Below are positions 10,202-21,039 of a stretch of DNA of 64,000 bases, piece after piece. Position numbers and translations under genes: made by a program. How positions within the stretch are numbered: the stretch's first letter is position 1; every line of letters starts with the position of its first letter. Under the pieces are notes generated by a model. It made no database searches. It saw only the letters and a list, made by a program, of their open reading frames with translations, and was not told the DNA's origin. The DNA comes from Silene conica (taxonomy: Eukaryota > Streptophyta > Magnoliopsida > Caryophyllales > Caryophyllaceae), in contig CM055313.2 in NCBI GenBank assembly GCA_029255685.2, forward strand, positions 74,192,641 to 74,256,640. The letters are read 5' to 3'.

Positions 10202-12003
10202 ATAAATAGTATTTATAACCGGCTTTGCTTTGAATGGGTGACGTCTACAAGTCGCTACGAGTTATATCAAAAGAAGGAATTATATTAGAATTAAAATCAT
10301 GAAAATGCAAACGTCGAAGTTTACTAATTTGACAGGAATGACACAAAGACAAGTTTGATTTGCTATTACAATCATTGCTAGACCGAATTTTAAGAAAACT
10401 TAAAATATTGGCTCCCGAGTGACCAAGACGGGAGTGCCAAACATCGGTAGAAAAAACTTAGAAGATGAGAGCTGAACTTGGTGGACTTCGGGTTGGACTT
10501 CGGGTTGGACGACGCAGTTGACACGAGGTATAGGTCACCCTCACTATTACTCCTCAGAATCAGATTCCTATTCGCTAAATCTTTCACAGAAAAACCACAC
10601 GGGTTAAATTCGACAAAAACGTTACTGTCTTTGGTAAATTGTCGAATAGATATAAGATTTTTAATAATTTTGGGAGTGTACAGAACATTATGAAGATTGA
10701 GTGTCCTATTCGGGGTTTCTAGGGATGTGTGTCCCGACCCATGAACTAGAACGCGAGCACCATTACCGACATAAATGGAATTAATAATGCTAGAATTGAG
10801 CGGGAGACTAAATGTACCTACATCGACACTTAGATGAGATGAGACACCAGTATCCATATAAAACGAGCCTAGTTTGGGGGATTGCATCTGAAATGTGGCG
10901 AATTCTTGAGCCAAGTCCATTGGCAGCGGTTGTTGTCCATAGGCAGTAGCGATGCGGGCCTGCCCAAAAGTGCTAAAGGGTTTGAGAGACCGATAAACAG
11001 AGAGGATGACACTTAGGATTGCCAAGGCTGCCATGGATTGGTCCACCCAGGGTAAGCGGGATACGGGCAGGGTGGTGGGAACTAGGGGATAGGCCTACTG
11101 GGCATGTGACCCCACGCAGGGACAATGGTGGCAGCGGTGGTAGAGGTCGAAGTTTTCGACTAGTTGCGGTCGCCGGCCTCCACCATTGTTGTTGCCCTTC
11201 TTTTTTTCTCCGCTTACCGCCATTGCTACGTTTATTGTTGCGAGAGGAGGCATGGATATCATCCCAATTGCGAGATTCGGTATAGGGTGCAAATGGAGCA
11301 ATAAGAGCTGTGGCTTCCTCACGACGCCAGATTGACAATGGTGCTTAAGCTCAATCATACTTTGTGCAGTTTCGAAATTCGGTAGAGTTTGATTGATGTA
11401 TGCCGCGACGGTGTCATATTCTTTTGGAAGACCACACACCAATTGGAGAACTATTCGTTGATCAGTAATTGTTGCGCCAACGTCTTTCAATTGCCCGGAT
11501 AGTTAACGAAGGCGTTGACAGTAGGCATCGAAAGACGGAAACTTTCTAAGTTGGAGAGTATGGAATTCACTCTCGAGACTGGCGGCATGAGAGCCCTTGT
11601 TGTTGAGGAAGATATTCTTGAGTCTTTTCAATGCCTCTTGTGCGATGGAGTCGGGTTCAAGGACATGAGACAACAAATCATCCGACATAGTACCATATAT
11701 CCATTGTAGAACACGGGCATCGATTTCATACCATGCGTTATACGAAGGTTTCGTGGTAGCCGGAGCGGGTGTATCGTCAATATGATGAAGGACTTTGTAT
11801 CCAAGAGCATGTAAGTGAACAAGTTAACCTATGATGCGTACGTAGCTAGGATACTTTGATGTCGTCTAACACGCGTACCTTATTTTGAATGTTGGTAACA
11901 GTATAGACGGGGTGAAGAAAGGGTTTTGAGGTGTCGATTTTTCGCCTTCTACCATTGTAGGGAGAGGCTAGGAGGCGGCAGGGGAACGACGAGCTTTGCC
12001 ATG
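10200..12003 (-). pseudogene. Copia gag, protease and pre-integrase remnant
   Basis: Gag begins at the ATG overlapping 12001-12003 (minus sense). UBN2 gag blocks are at about 11820-11340 (VLEPDSIAQEALKRLKNIF, LVCGLPKEYDTVAAYINQT), in three overlapping frames. The protease is at 10860-10700 with DTG (FYMDTGVSSHLS) rather than the usual DSGA. A pre-integrase zinc-binding segment (HSRLGHSG, CHSC) runs on to 10205. At least three frameshifts and an early stop make it non-functional. The 5' end, PBS and LTR lie beyond the inserted gypsy element, from 23560 onward. Confidence 0.82.
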
Positions 12004-12666
12004 TGTAGGCACAGAAAATTTATTAATGTGCCGAATAAATAAAATAAATCAATTATTTTGAGTTAATACCAAATTTTAACTTAATTTAATTATTTTGTCC
12101 CGACTAAATGAAATACGGGTCGATTCGGATTACAAAAGAAGCTATCCGGATCTCTAAACCCAAAAAGAAGCAAATTTGGGCCAAGTTCACAAGCAAACCC
12201 ATAAATGGGCCTGTGACTACCAAAGTCCAACAAGGAGAATCAAAACTCTATAAAAGGAGCTCTCCTCATTCATTCTAAGGGTTGGAAATTCATTATTGCA
12301 AAGAAGCCAGAGAAGACAAGGTGTAAATCCATCCAAGCTTTCTCTATCAAGGTCATTGCAAGCAGTCAACAAGCACACCAAATCGTGCCGCCTGCGTTGA
12401 AGATTCAATCACAAATTCAAACCTTCAAGGGAGATTCAAGTCATCGCGACCCTCTCAAGAAATCAAATTCACAGCACGCGTAGAATAATCAAAGTTGTCT
12501 ACAGTGCACCCCTCACGTGTACCCTGTACACGTAACCTATCACGGCATACTAGAATTAGAGGATACATTAGAGATTGTACACGTACTTTTGATATTTAAA
12601 TTAATAAAATTTATTTGTTTCATTGTTTTGTATTTCAGTTACTGCGATACGAAATCTGCTGTTACA
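12004..12666 (+). repeat. 5' LTR of the gypsy element
   Basis: 663 bp, TG...CA bounded, and a near-exact copy of 22892-23554. Confidence 0.97.
12249..12256 (+). promoter_or_regulatory. LTR TATA box
   Basis: TATAAAAG, 245 bases into the LTR; the same position (23137) is conserved in the 3' LTR. It is the probable core promoter of the element. Confidence 0.7.
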
Positions 12667-12670
12667 AATT

Positions 12671-12688
12671 TTGGTGAACCCGACGTGA
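12671..12688 (+). other. Probable primer binding site of the gypsy element
   Basis: TGGTGAACCCGACGTG begins within six bases of the LTR end, the right place for a PBS. I cannot match it to a tRNA from memory. Confidence 0.5.
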
Positions 12689-12744
12689 AAATCTCAACCT
12701 CTCATCTCTACTGCCGTGTTACTCAAGTCTACCACAACAAGAAG

Positions 12745-14889
12745 ATGTCTACCAAGCAAAGCATCTCCTCCAGTGCATCCAAGAAGACCTACGCAGATAT
12801 CCTACAGGGTACTCCTGCTGCTGCTACCTCTCCAGCTCTACAGTCAGTCGGCATCTCTACAAGAGGAAGGATGAGGAAGGCTGTTGTCAATGCTGCTGCT
12901 GCAAGTCTACGCTCTGCTCACGTCCCAACTAGGCCGCGCAAGATTTCTGTCGCCTCTATAGCTGCTGCTGCTACGGCACTCCTGACTGCCTCCTCTCCTC
13001 CACGTGAAGAGACGAAGAGTGTTAACGTCAAGAAGGCATCTCCTGGCAACCCAAAGAAGTCGCCAAAGAAGAAAGAAGTCTCAACTCCTGACACTGCTTC
13101 AGTTATGGTGATCAATGGTGCTTCCCTTGAGGAACAAGTCCAGAATATGAACGCGCTCCTTGAAAGGATGATGAAGGAGAACGAGGAGAAGAACAAGAAG
13201 ATTGATGAGCTCCAAAAAGAGGTGGTGGCGCTCCGTGACAAGAAGGCTGAGAGCGAATATGCTGACACTGAGGAGGAGGATGACAGCGACAAAGATGTTG
13301 GCAAGGAAGACGGTGGAAAGCCAACTAATGAAGTCGGCGCCTTCACTGAGGAAAAGCTTCAGGAGCTAATAGCAAGGACCATCAAGAGTCAGCTAGACAA
13401 CAGCTCAGCAAGCAATGGACGCTACATCAAGCCTTACACCAAGAGAATTGACAGCTTGCGCATGCCTTCAGGTTATCAACCTCCAAAGTTTCAACAGTTC
13501 GACGGAAAGGGGAACCCTAAACAACACATTGCTCACTTCGTCGAGACATGCAGCAACGCCGGAACTGAAGGTGATTGCTTGGTAAAGCAGTTTGTGCGCT
13601 CTCTCAAAGGACTTGCGTTTGACTGGTATACGGATCTGGATTCTGAGTCAATTGACAGCTGGGGTCACATGGAAGATGAGTTCCTCAACAGATTCTACAG
13701 CACCAGGCGTGTCGTCAGCATGAGTGAGTTGACAAATACAACCCAATGGGAAGATGAACCTGTCGTGGACTACATCAACAGGTGGCGTGCGTTGAGCCTG
13801 GAATGCAAGGATCGCTTAAGCGAAACCTCAGCAGTTGAGATGTGCATCAATGGGATGAGCTGGGATATTCTCTACATCTTGAAGGGGATCAGGCCAAGAA
13901 GTTTTCAAGAACTGGCAACCCGCGCTCATGATATGGAGATTACAATCAAAGGACGTGACAAGTCTCGATCAACGTCGTCCAAGGCCACAAGTGAAAAGAA
14001 GGAGTTCAAGAAAACTGATAAGAGCTCCAAGTCATCAACAAAGGAAACGATGGCCGTCGAAACCAGCAGCGCGCCAGTGAAGATCTCATCCAAGCCCAAG
14101 TATGAGAAGAAGAAAGAGAAGTTTGCTTACAACTACCAACGAGAGAAGCCTACCTTGGAGGAGTTGCAAGCAAAGAAGTACCCATTCCCAGACTCTGACT
14201 TATCAGGAATGCTAGATGACCTCTTGGAGAAAAGGGTTATACAATTGCCAGAGTCCAAGCGCCCTGAGCAAGCAAACAAGACAGGAGATCCCAACTACTG
14301 TCGCTACCATAGATTGTTAGGTCATCCCCTTGAAAAGTGTATAACACTTAAGGAGAAGATAATGCAGCTATCCAAGGAAGGCAAGATTATTCTTGACTTG
14401 GATGAAACAGTTTCAACGAATCAAACTACTGCGGTTTTGGAGGAGTCTGAAGAGCCAACTATGCATCAAGGATGTTTTGTGCATACACTGCAATTTGGAA
14501 GTTTTAAGCCTACGACGTTATGGATCCAAAGGTCAACGTCGTCATTACCTCCAGTATCACCAGAAACAAAGTCAACTCCTCAAGACAAGAATGAGGGAGA
14601 AGATGATGACAATGAAGGGTGGACCTTGGTAACACGTAGGAAGCCAAGGAAAGAAGTTAAGCAAATAGTCCAGCGTCGGCGAAACAAGCCAAAGAAGAGA
14701 AAGCCTCGCAAACCAAGAGGCAAGAAAAAGCCTAGAACCGTGGTCAGACCAAATGTCTTGCCTGCAGATGTGTTAGAGCAAGAACCACTAAGGCATATTA
14801 CCTTAGAAGAATTCTTCCCACAAGATTTCTTGAACAAAGTATCTGTGTGCACTACCTCAGCAATTAAGGTAGCAAAGAAGAAAAGGTAA
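12745..14889 (+). CDS. gag: Gypsy gag protein
   Basis: Structural capsid/nucleocapsid protein of the retroelement, forming cytoplasmic particles. I place the start at the Met after the PBS (714 residues); the frame is open further upstream, but that part lies in LTR and leader. The N-terminus is Ala/Ser/Lys-rich. A coiled coil occupies about 13130-13260 (Lys/Glu-rich, MNALLERMMKENEEK), followed by an acidic patch. The Retrotrans_gag core is at about 13520-13950 (HFVETCSNAGTEGDCLVKQF, FDWYTDLD, EDEFLNRFY). A histidine/cysteine segment (CRYHRLLGHPLEKC) lies near 14300. The basic C-terminal tail ends at a stop that arises from a frameshift at an A-rich run near 14880, after which the protease frame continues. 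Confidence 0.85.
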   Translation: MSTKQSISSSASKKTYADILQGTPAAATSPALQSVGISTRGRMRKAVVNAAAASLRSAHVPTRPRKISVASIAAAATALLTASSPPREETKSVNVKKASPGNPKKSPKKKEVSTPDTASVMVINGASLEEQVQNMNALLERMMKENEEKNKKIDELQKEVVALRDKKAESEYADTEEEDDSDKDVGKEDGGKPTNEVGAFTEEKLQELIARTIKSQLDNSSASNGRYIKPYTKRIDSLRMPSGYQPPKFQQFDGKGNPKQHIAHFVETCSNAGTEGDCLVKQFVRSLKGLAFDWYTDLDSESIDSWGHMEDEFLNRFYSTRRVVSMSELTNTTQWEDEPVVDYINRWRALSLECKDRLSETSAVEMCINGMSWDILYILKGIRPRSFQELATRAHDMEITIKGRDKSRSTSSKATSEKKEFKKTDKSSKSSTKETMAVETSSAPVKISSKPKYEKKKEKFAYNYQREKPTLEELQAKKYPFPDSDLSGMLDDLLEKRVIQLPESKRPEQANKTGDPNYCRYHRLLGHPLEKCITLKEKIMQLSKEGKIILDLDETVSTNQTTAVLEESEEPTMHQGCFVHTLQFGSFKPTTLWIQRSTSSLPPVSPETKSTPQDKNEGEDDDNEGWTLVTRRKPRKEVKQIVQRRRNKPKKRKPRKPRGKKKPRTVVRPNVLPADVLEQEPLRHITLEEFFPQDFLNKVSVCTTSAIKVAKKKR

Positions 14890-15470
14890 AGGAAGGAGAG
14901 GTGGATGATGCAGTGCCAACACAGCAACCTCACCCTCAAAAGGATGATGAAGTGATGAATGCTCTAGATGGCCTCCCTGCAAACATGGGATGGAAAGAAA
15001 TATTTCATTTGCCTAAAGAGAAGCGTCAATTGATACTTTAAGGACTCGAGAAACCAGAGTTGTATGCGGGCAAGATGAAAGAAAAGGTTGAGCCCACCGA
15101 GCAATAAACTGGATGTTTCTCCTGCAACGCAGCCTTGAGTTTTTCAGATGAAGATTTGCTTCTTGGGTCTACACTTCACAACAGGCCTCTTTATGTGTCA
15201 GGGTACATCATGGGGCATAAAGTCAAGCGTATCTTGATCGATGGAGGTTCAGGAGTCAACCTCATGCCAAAGGCGACCATTCAAGAGTTGGGGATCACGA
15301 TGGATGAACTATCAAATAGTCGAACAATGATTCATGGCTTCAATTTAAATGGGGAGCGCGCAGTTGGAATGATCCGAGTAAACCTTAGCATGGGTGACTT
15401 GTCTTCCGACACATTGTTCCACGTCATCGACGCCAAGACATCATTCAAATTGTTATTAGGACGACCTTGA
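14890..15470 (+). pseudogene. Gypsy linker and aspartic protease, interrupted by three stops
   Basis: In the frame shared with pol, coding similarity resumes directly after the gag stop. It is broken by TAA at 15039-15041, TAA at 15105-15107 and TGA at 15468-15470. The protease core at 15135-15467 has the catalytic DGGS motif (ILIDGGSGVNLMPK) and the LLLGRP flap-end motif. The TGA falls where the family normally has Trp after GRP, so a TGG to TGA change is likely. Only this stop separates the protease from the long pol frame. Confidence 0.85.
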
Positions 15471-18400
15471 AAACATGAAAATGGAGTCGTCGCCTCAACC
15501 CTTCATCAATGCTTGAAGTATTACCGCGGCGGTGCGAGAAAGATAGATGGAGATGCAAAACCTTTCTCCAAAGTCGATGCCTTTTTCGCTGATGCAAAAT
15601 TCTTTGAAGAAAACGGTACGTCCAGTGAGTTCATGCCAACCACCATCTCTTCAACAGGAAAAGGGGGCAAGCGAGAAAAGACCATCGTCACGGAAAATGC
15701 AACCCCAAATCCCGCTAAAGAAGTTGATGTCAAGGCAGAGGCAAGCAAGGTAACCACTCATATCGCGTCATCGAAGAAAGAAGAGATGACGCAGAAGGCC
15801 GCGCCGCCAGTACTACGCTACATCCCAAAGTCTCGGCGCAAAGATGGGGAGAGTCCTTTCGCAGAATGTCCAACGTCAAAGACAGAACCTAAGGACAAAA
15901 ATAAGTCAAGTCAGACGATCAAACAAGAATGGGTCGCAAAAGTTACTATACCTCTGACAAGTTCATCCCAAACAAAGGTCGTGAAACCACCTCCTACGGG
16001 TTTTGTCCATGTATCCAGTCAACCTTCAAGTGAGGAAAACAAAGGGATGTTTGATCCTAATGCATACAGGCTACTTGCAAAGGCTGGTTACGACTTCACA
16101 AACCCGACTCCCCTTGGGAAGGTTATAAAAGTTGAGCCATATGGTCTTAATAAGGCGCAGCAAGAGTTTTTCAAGCAAGAAGGGAGTTTTATAGCATCTA
16201 AGCCTGGGTTGGGATATGAGTCTTCTGCACCTATGAAGATTGGTGCTCGCAGAAGAGGCGCTAGTACATCTTCTCAGCATATCACAGTGGAAGAGGTTGC
16301 AGAAGATGAACAAGAAGGAGAAAAGGCACATTCATTTTCAGTCTTCGATCGCATAAGTCCACCTGCAAAAAAGTCACATTCTTCTGTATTTACAAGGTTG
16401 GGAAGACCAAGTGTTTCAACTAAACGCACCTCAGTCTTTGCTAGGCTTGGCAATCAAGATAAAAGTGAAGTCAAAATACAAGTGCCTTCGCTGTGCATGA
16501 ACAAGAGGAGTACAATACATGATCGCTTGGGCAATCCATCAAAAACAGTCTTCAATCGACTAGGAGATCCCAAGAAGAGTTGTGGTGACAAACGTTCTTT
16601 CTCAACTTCTGCGAAACAAGTTGAAGAAGAAATAAGATCAAGTGATGACCTGAGAAGCGCGGTACCATCTCGCATGAAACGTATGCAAGTAGTGGATATC
16701 ATACAACATGAACCACTCAAAGTAAAGAGGCGTGTACTAGTTCTCACAGGCCAGTCAAAAGACGTAGAAGAGCTTGCTTCTTCATCTTCAAGTCACTCCA
16801 GTCCAAATGAACCAAAGGACTTCGAAAATGTCACGTCATCATATCACATCACAGTAGAAGAGATGCCTGATGTGGATAAAGAAGTTGAAGCTGACGAAGC
16901 TCCTGAAACACTTGAAGACGGGGGGCAATCGAGTGTGGATGAACTCAAAGAACTCAACTTGGGAACTGTTGAAGATCCTCGCCCCATTTATGTTAGTGCT
17001 CTACTAACTAAGGAAAAAGAGGAAGAGTACTACAAGTTGTTGATCGAATACAAAGATGTCTTTGCTTGGAGTTACAAAGAGATGCCTGGACTCAGCCCAA
17101 ACATTGCAGTTCATCGTCTAGCAATCAAGAAAAGCATCAGTGCCAAGAAGCAACCCCACCGCCGTTTCAGGACAGAGCTTGTACCTGAAATTGAAAATGA
17201 AGTAAATAAACTCATAGAGGCGGGTTTCATTCGTGAAGTCACATATCCTACCTGGATCGCAAATATTGTCCCAGTCAGAAAGAAGAATGGACAATTACGC
17301 ATATGTGTAGATTTTCGAGATCTTAATGAAGCATGCCCAAAGGATGACTTCCCTTTACCAGTCACAGAGTTGATGATTGATGCAACCACTGGTCACGAAG
17401 CACTCTCCTTCATGGATTGTACTGCTGGTTACAATCAAATACATATGGCTCCTGAAGACCAAGAAGCAATAGGTTTTCGAACCCCAAAAGGGATCTTCTG
17501 CTACACAGTCATGCCATTTGGATTGAAGAATGCTGGCGCTACATATCAACGCGCGATGCAAAAGATTTTCGATGACATGCTGTATAAAACAATAGAGTGC
17601 TATGTTGATGATGTGGTGGTTAAATCAAAGAAAAGAGAAGACCACATCAAAGACCTTCAGACTGTCTTCGAAAGACTTAGAAAATATCAACTCAAGATGA
17701 ATCCACTCAAATGTGCGTTCGGTGTCACATCTGGGAAGTTCTTGGGCTTCGTAGTCAGACATAGAGGTATTGAAATTGACCAAACAAAAATCAAAGCTAT
17801 CAACGAAATGCCAGAACCAAAAACATTGAAGGAGCTAAGAGGATTGCAAGGACGCTTGGCATACATTAGAAGGTTTATCTCTAATTTAGCCGGACGTTGT
17901 CAACCATTCAGCCATCTTATGAAGAAGGATGCTCCATTTCAGTGGGATGAAAAGTGCAGAAATGCTTTCAATAGCATTAAGAAGTACCTAGCCAGTGCGC
18001 CAGTGCTGGGGGCACCAATTCCAGGAAAGCCACTTGTACTTTATATCGCAGCGCAAGAACGTTCCCTAGGGGCAATGTGTGCCCAAGAGATTGAAGACCG
18101 CAAGGAAAGGGCACTATACTACTTGAGTCGCACTCTAGTTGGAGCTGAATTGAATTATTCTCCAATTGAGAAGATATGTCTCGCCTTGGTGTTTGCCATC
18201 CAGAAGTTAAGGCATTACATGCAGGCACATACGATACACATAGTCTCAAAAGCTGACCCAATCAAGTATATACTCTCAAGACCAGTCTTATCTGGGAGGC
18301 TCGCGAAATGGGCAATGTTACTTAAGCAATATGACTTGGTGTTCGTGCCCCAAAAGGCAGTGAAGGGTCAAGCTATCGCCGATTTCTTTGCTGATCATCC

Positions 18401-19703
18401 AGTACCAGCTGAGTGGGAAATTTCAGATGACCTCCCAGGAGAAGAAATCTTCTACGTGGATATTTTACCTCCATGGCAAATGTACTTCGATGGTGCTGCA
18501 AGACAAGATGGAGCTGGAGTTGGAGTTGTATTCGTAACTCCACAAAATCATCTCATGTCATATGCCTTTACGCTCACTCAATTGTGCACAAATAATATGG
18601 CTGAATACCAAGCTTTCATACTTGGTCTCCAAATGGCGATTGAAATAGGCGTCAGAGATATGGACATCTATGGTGACTCGCAGCTGGTGATAAGCCAAGT
18701 ACTTGATGAATACGAAGTGAAGAAGGAAGACTTGATCCCTTATCATCGACGAGCATTGCAACTACTCAACCAACTTGACTCCATCAAAATTGGTCATGTA
18801 CCGCGGAGTGCCAATAAGTTGGCTGACGCGCTTGCTAATCTTGCAGCCACTTTGGCACTGGGGGCAGAAGAATCAATGCAAGTCCCAGTCTGCAATCGTT
18901 GGGCAGTATCATTGCTTGAAGGAGAAGAGAATGTAGATGCAACAAACATGATATGCGTCTACACAATTGATGAAGATGACTGGCGTCAACCCATCATTGA
19001 CTTCTTGGATCACCAAAAATTACCTGACGATCCCAGACGCAAGGTAGAAATACGTCGGCGTGCTCCAAAGTTTATTCATTATAAAGGGACGCTCTATAGA
19101 CGTTCTTTCTCAGGACAATGGTTGAGGTGTTTAAGCAAATCTGAAGCTGCTGAAGCCATGCACGAAGCTCACTCTGGCATTTGTGGTGCTCATCAATCTG
19201 GGCCTAAACTTCATGATCGTGTAAAAAGAATGGGGTACTACTGGCCAACCATGATACAAGATTGCTTGGACTTCGCAAAAAAGTGTGAACCTTGTCAATT
19301 TTATGCAAACTTCATACACCAACCTCCAGAGCCATTACACCCTACTGTTTCTTCATGGCCTTTTGAAGCTTGGGGACTTGACGTTGTGGGGCCTCTTGTT
19401 CCAAAAGCCTCTAATGGACACGAATACATTCTCGCAGGCACCGACTACTTCTCAAAATGGGCAGAAGCGATCACGCTACGGGAAGTGAAGAAAGAAAATG
19501 TGGTGGACTTCATTCGAACACAGATCATCTTCAGATATGGTGTACCGCAGCGTATCACAACTGACAACGGGAAACAATTCTTCAACCATCTCATGAGAAA
19601 TCTAAGTGAGAAATTCAATTTCAAACAATACAGGTCTCAATGTACAACGCTCCTGCAAACGGCTTGGCTGAAGCTTTCAATAAGACCCTTTGCAACTTGT
19701 TGA
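15471..19703 (+). CDS. pol: Gypsy pol: RT, RNase H, archaeal RNase H, integrase (C-terminus shifted)
   Basis: Copies element RNA to DNA and inserts it. Open from 15471, since the first ATG-like start is irrelevant in a polyprotein. A Lys/Ser-rich linker reaches about 16950. Reverse transcriptase lies at 17160-17640 with FRDLNEACPKDDFPLP and the active site YVDD at 17601-17612. RNase H 1 is at about 17940-18300. A second, archaeal-type RNase H is at 18470-18850 (MYFDGAARQDG, YGDSQLVISQ, HVPRSANKLADALANL). Integrase zinc-binding HHCC is near 19155-19300, with the catalytic core from 19370 (WGLDVVGP, TDNGKQF). A single missing base near 19637 shifts the frame, so the last residues of this ORF are aberrant and true integrase continues at 19640. 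Confidence 0.9.
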   Translation, partial: KHENGVVASTLHQCLKYYRGGARKIDGDAKPFSKVDAFFADAKFFEENGTSSEFMPTTISSTGKGGKREKTIVTENATPNPAKEVDVKAEASKVTTHIASSKKEEMTQKAAPPVLRYIPKSRRKDGESPFAECPTSKTEPKDKNKSSQTIKQEWVAKVTIPLTSSSQTKVVKPPPTGFVHVSSQPSSEENKGMFDPNAYRLLAKAGYDFTNPTPLGKVIKVEPYGLNKAQQEFFKQEGSFIASKPGLGYESSAPMKIGARRRGASTSSQHITVEEVAEDEQEGEKAHSFSVFDRISPPAKKSHSSVFTRLGRPSVSTKRTSVFARLGNQDKSEVKIQVPSLCMNKRSTIHDRLGNPSKTVFNRLGDPKKSCGDKRSFSTSAKQVEEEIRSSDDLRSAVPSRMKRMQVVDIIQHEPLKVKRRVLVLTGQSKDVEELASSSSSHSSPNEPKDFENVTSSYHITVEEMPDVDKEVEADEAPETLEDGGQSSVDELKELNLGTVEDPRPIYVSALLTKEKEEEYYKLLIEYKDVFAWSYKEMPGLSPNIAVHRLAIKKSISAKKQPHRRFRTELVPEIENEVNKLIEAGFIREVTYPTWIANIVPVRKKNGQLRICVDFRDLNEACPKDDFPLPVTELMIDATTGHEALSFMDCTAGYNQIHMAPEDQEAIGFRTPKGIFCYTVMPFGLKNAGATYQRAMQKIFDDMLYKTIECYVDDVVVKSKKREDHIKDLQTVFERLRKYQLKMNPLKCAFGVTSGKFLGFVVRHRGIEIDQTKIKAINEMPEPKTLKELRGLQGRLAYIRRFISNLAGRCQPFSHLMKKDAPFQWDEKCRNAFNSIKKYLASAPVLGAPIPGKPLVLYIAAQERSLGAMCAQEIEDRKERALYYLSRTLVGAELNYSPIEKICLALVFAIQKLRHYMQAHTIHIVSKADPIKYILSRPVLSGRLAKWAMLLKQYDLVFVPQKAVKGQAIADFFADHPVPAEWEISDDLPGEEIFYVDILPPWQMYFDGAARQDGAGVGVVFVTPQNHLMSYAFTLTQLCTNNMAEYQAFILGLQMAIEIGVRDMDIYGDSQLVISQVLDEYEVKKEDLIPYHRRALQLLNQLDSIKIGHVPRSANKLADALANLAATLALGAEESMQVPVCNRWAVSLLEGEENVDATNMICVYTIDEDDWRQPIIDFLDHQKLPDDPRRKVEIRRRAPKFIHYKGTLYRRSFSGQWLRCLSKSEAAEAMHEAHSGICGAHQSGPKLHDRVKRMGYYWPTMIQDCLDFAKKCEPCQFYANFIHQPPEPLHPTVSSWPFEAWGLDVVGPLVPKASNGHEYILAGTDYFSKWAEAITLREVKKENVVDFIRTQIIFRYGVPQRITTDNGKQFFNHLMRNLSEKFNFKQYRSQCTTLLQTAWLKLSIRPFATC

Positions 19704-20227
19704 GGAAAGTAGTAGCAAAGTCCAAGCGAGACTGGCATGAAAGAATTGGTGAAACATTATGGGCGTATCGTACTACTTACAAAACACCTACTCAAGCAAC
19801 CCCGTATGCGTTGGTGTATGGAGTGGAAGCCGTGTTACCATTGGAGTTGCAAATCCCTTCCTTACGCATTGCTATTCAGGAGGGACTCACAACTGATGAA
19901 AATGACAAGTTGCGGTTGGCAGAGTTAGAAGCTCTCGATGAAAAAAGATTGGAGGCTCAACAAAAGCTCCAGTGCTATCAAGCAAGGATGTCACGCGCAT
20001 TCAACAAAAAGGTGCGCCCTCGTTCTTTCCAAGTAGGAGACATGGTACTTTCAGTACGAAGACCAATTATTACCTCTCACAAGCCAGTAGGTAAATTCAC
20101 CTCTAAGTGGGATGGTCCATATGTTGTGAAGGAGGTCTACACAAATGGTGCCTACAAAATCGTGGATAAAGATGGTGTTCACGTAGGCCCAATCAATGGG
20201 AAGTTTCTGAAACACTACTATTCCTAG
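19640..20227 (+). pseudogene. Gypsy integrase C-terminal part, displaced by a frameshift
   Basis: It carries the rest of the integrase core and C-terminal domain: YNAPANGLAEAFNKTL, WAYRTTYKTPTQATPYALVY, then the GPF-type end (FTSKWDGPYVVKEVY). The stop is at 20227. It overlaps the preceding frame by 64 bases and is out of frame because of the one-base loss near 19637. Confidence 0.88.
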
Positions 20228-20330
20228 ACTCCAACGATGAAGGCTCCTAAGCAAGAGGATAAACTGCATCAAAAAAAAAAAAAAAAAAAATCACACACAC
20301 AAAAAAAAAATATATCCTTCTATCTTTCAT

Positions 20331-20670
20331 GAACTACGTCGGCTTGATCTTGTAAAGTACTTCGTGCTTTACAGGTACGTAGGCAGCTTGGGTGAACATG
20401 TAGCTCAAGTGCAGCCACACCTTCAAAAAAAAAAATCCTATCCTTTCAATCTTTTATGAACTACGTCGGCTTGATCTTGTAAAGTACTTCGTGTTTTACA
20501 GGTACGTAGGCAGCTTGGGTGAACATGTAGCTCAAGTGCAGCCACACCTTCAAACAAACCCCATCCATCTCTGAACGAACTACGTTGGCTTGATCTTGCA
20601 AGTTGTCACATTGTCAGCTTTGTGAGTACGTAGGCAATTTGAGCAAACACTTTGTTCAAGTGCAGCCACA
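20331..20670 (+). repeat. Tandem array, ~120-bp unit, in the gypsy 3' region
   Basis: Three copies begin GAACTACGTYGGCTTGATC at 20331, 20458 and 20577, each ending in AAGTGCAGCCACA plus an A-rich spacer. Units 1 and 2 are nearly identical; unit 3 is diverged. Confidence 0.9.
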
Positions 20671-21039
20671 TAACAAAATAAAAAATAAAAAAAAATAAAA
20701 AACAAACAAATAAAAGAGAAAAAAATGCTCCTGGCCCGCAAGAGCTAAAACTGTGCACGGCTAAATGAACTCCAAATCAATCAAATTTATAAAGTCCAAG
20801 ACCATGTTGATCGATGATGAAGCAGCATTGTGACTTGACAATTGGTGACTCAAACTCTCTAAAAGTCGACGGATGGGTTCATTTCATGGTAACCTCAAAA
20901 GAGAAGACCAAGTTGACTCAACCCAGAGTAGCTCACAGTCCCTTGCATACGCCAAGTTAGTTATTGCATGCAAATTCTTTTAGGAATGTTCAAAGGATCC
21001 TGAAGTAGTTTGTTGTCTCAGTCGAAGATCGAGTCAGGT

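Noticed and set aside
10973-11338. 121-residue Pro/Ser/Arg-rich protein
   Set aside because: Frame-shifted continuation of copia gag; adjacent frames carry the real gag motifs.
12918-13346. Ser-rich minus-strand protein opposite gypsy gag
   Set aside because: Shadow of the Lys/Glu-rich coiled-coil codons of gag; 14580-14939 (-) is rejected for the same reason.
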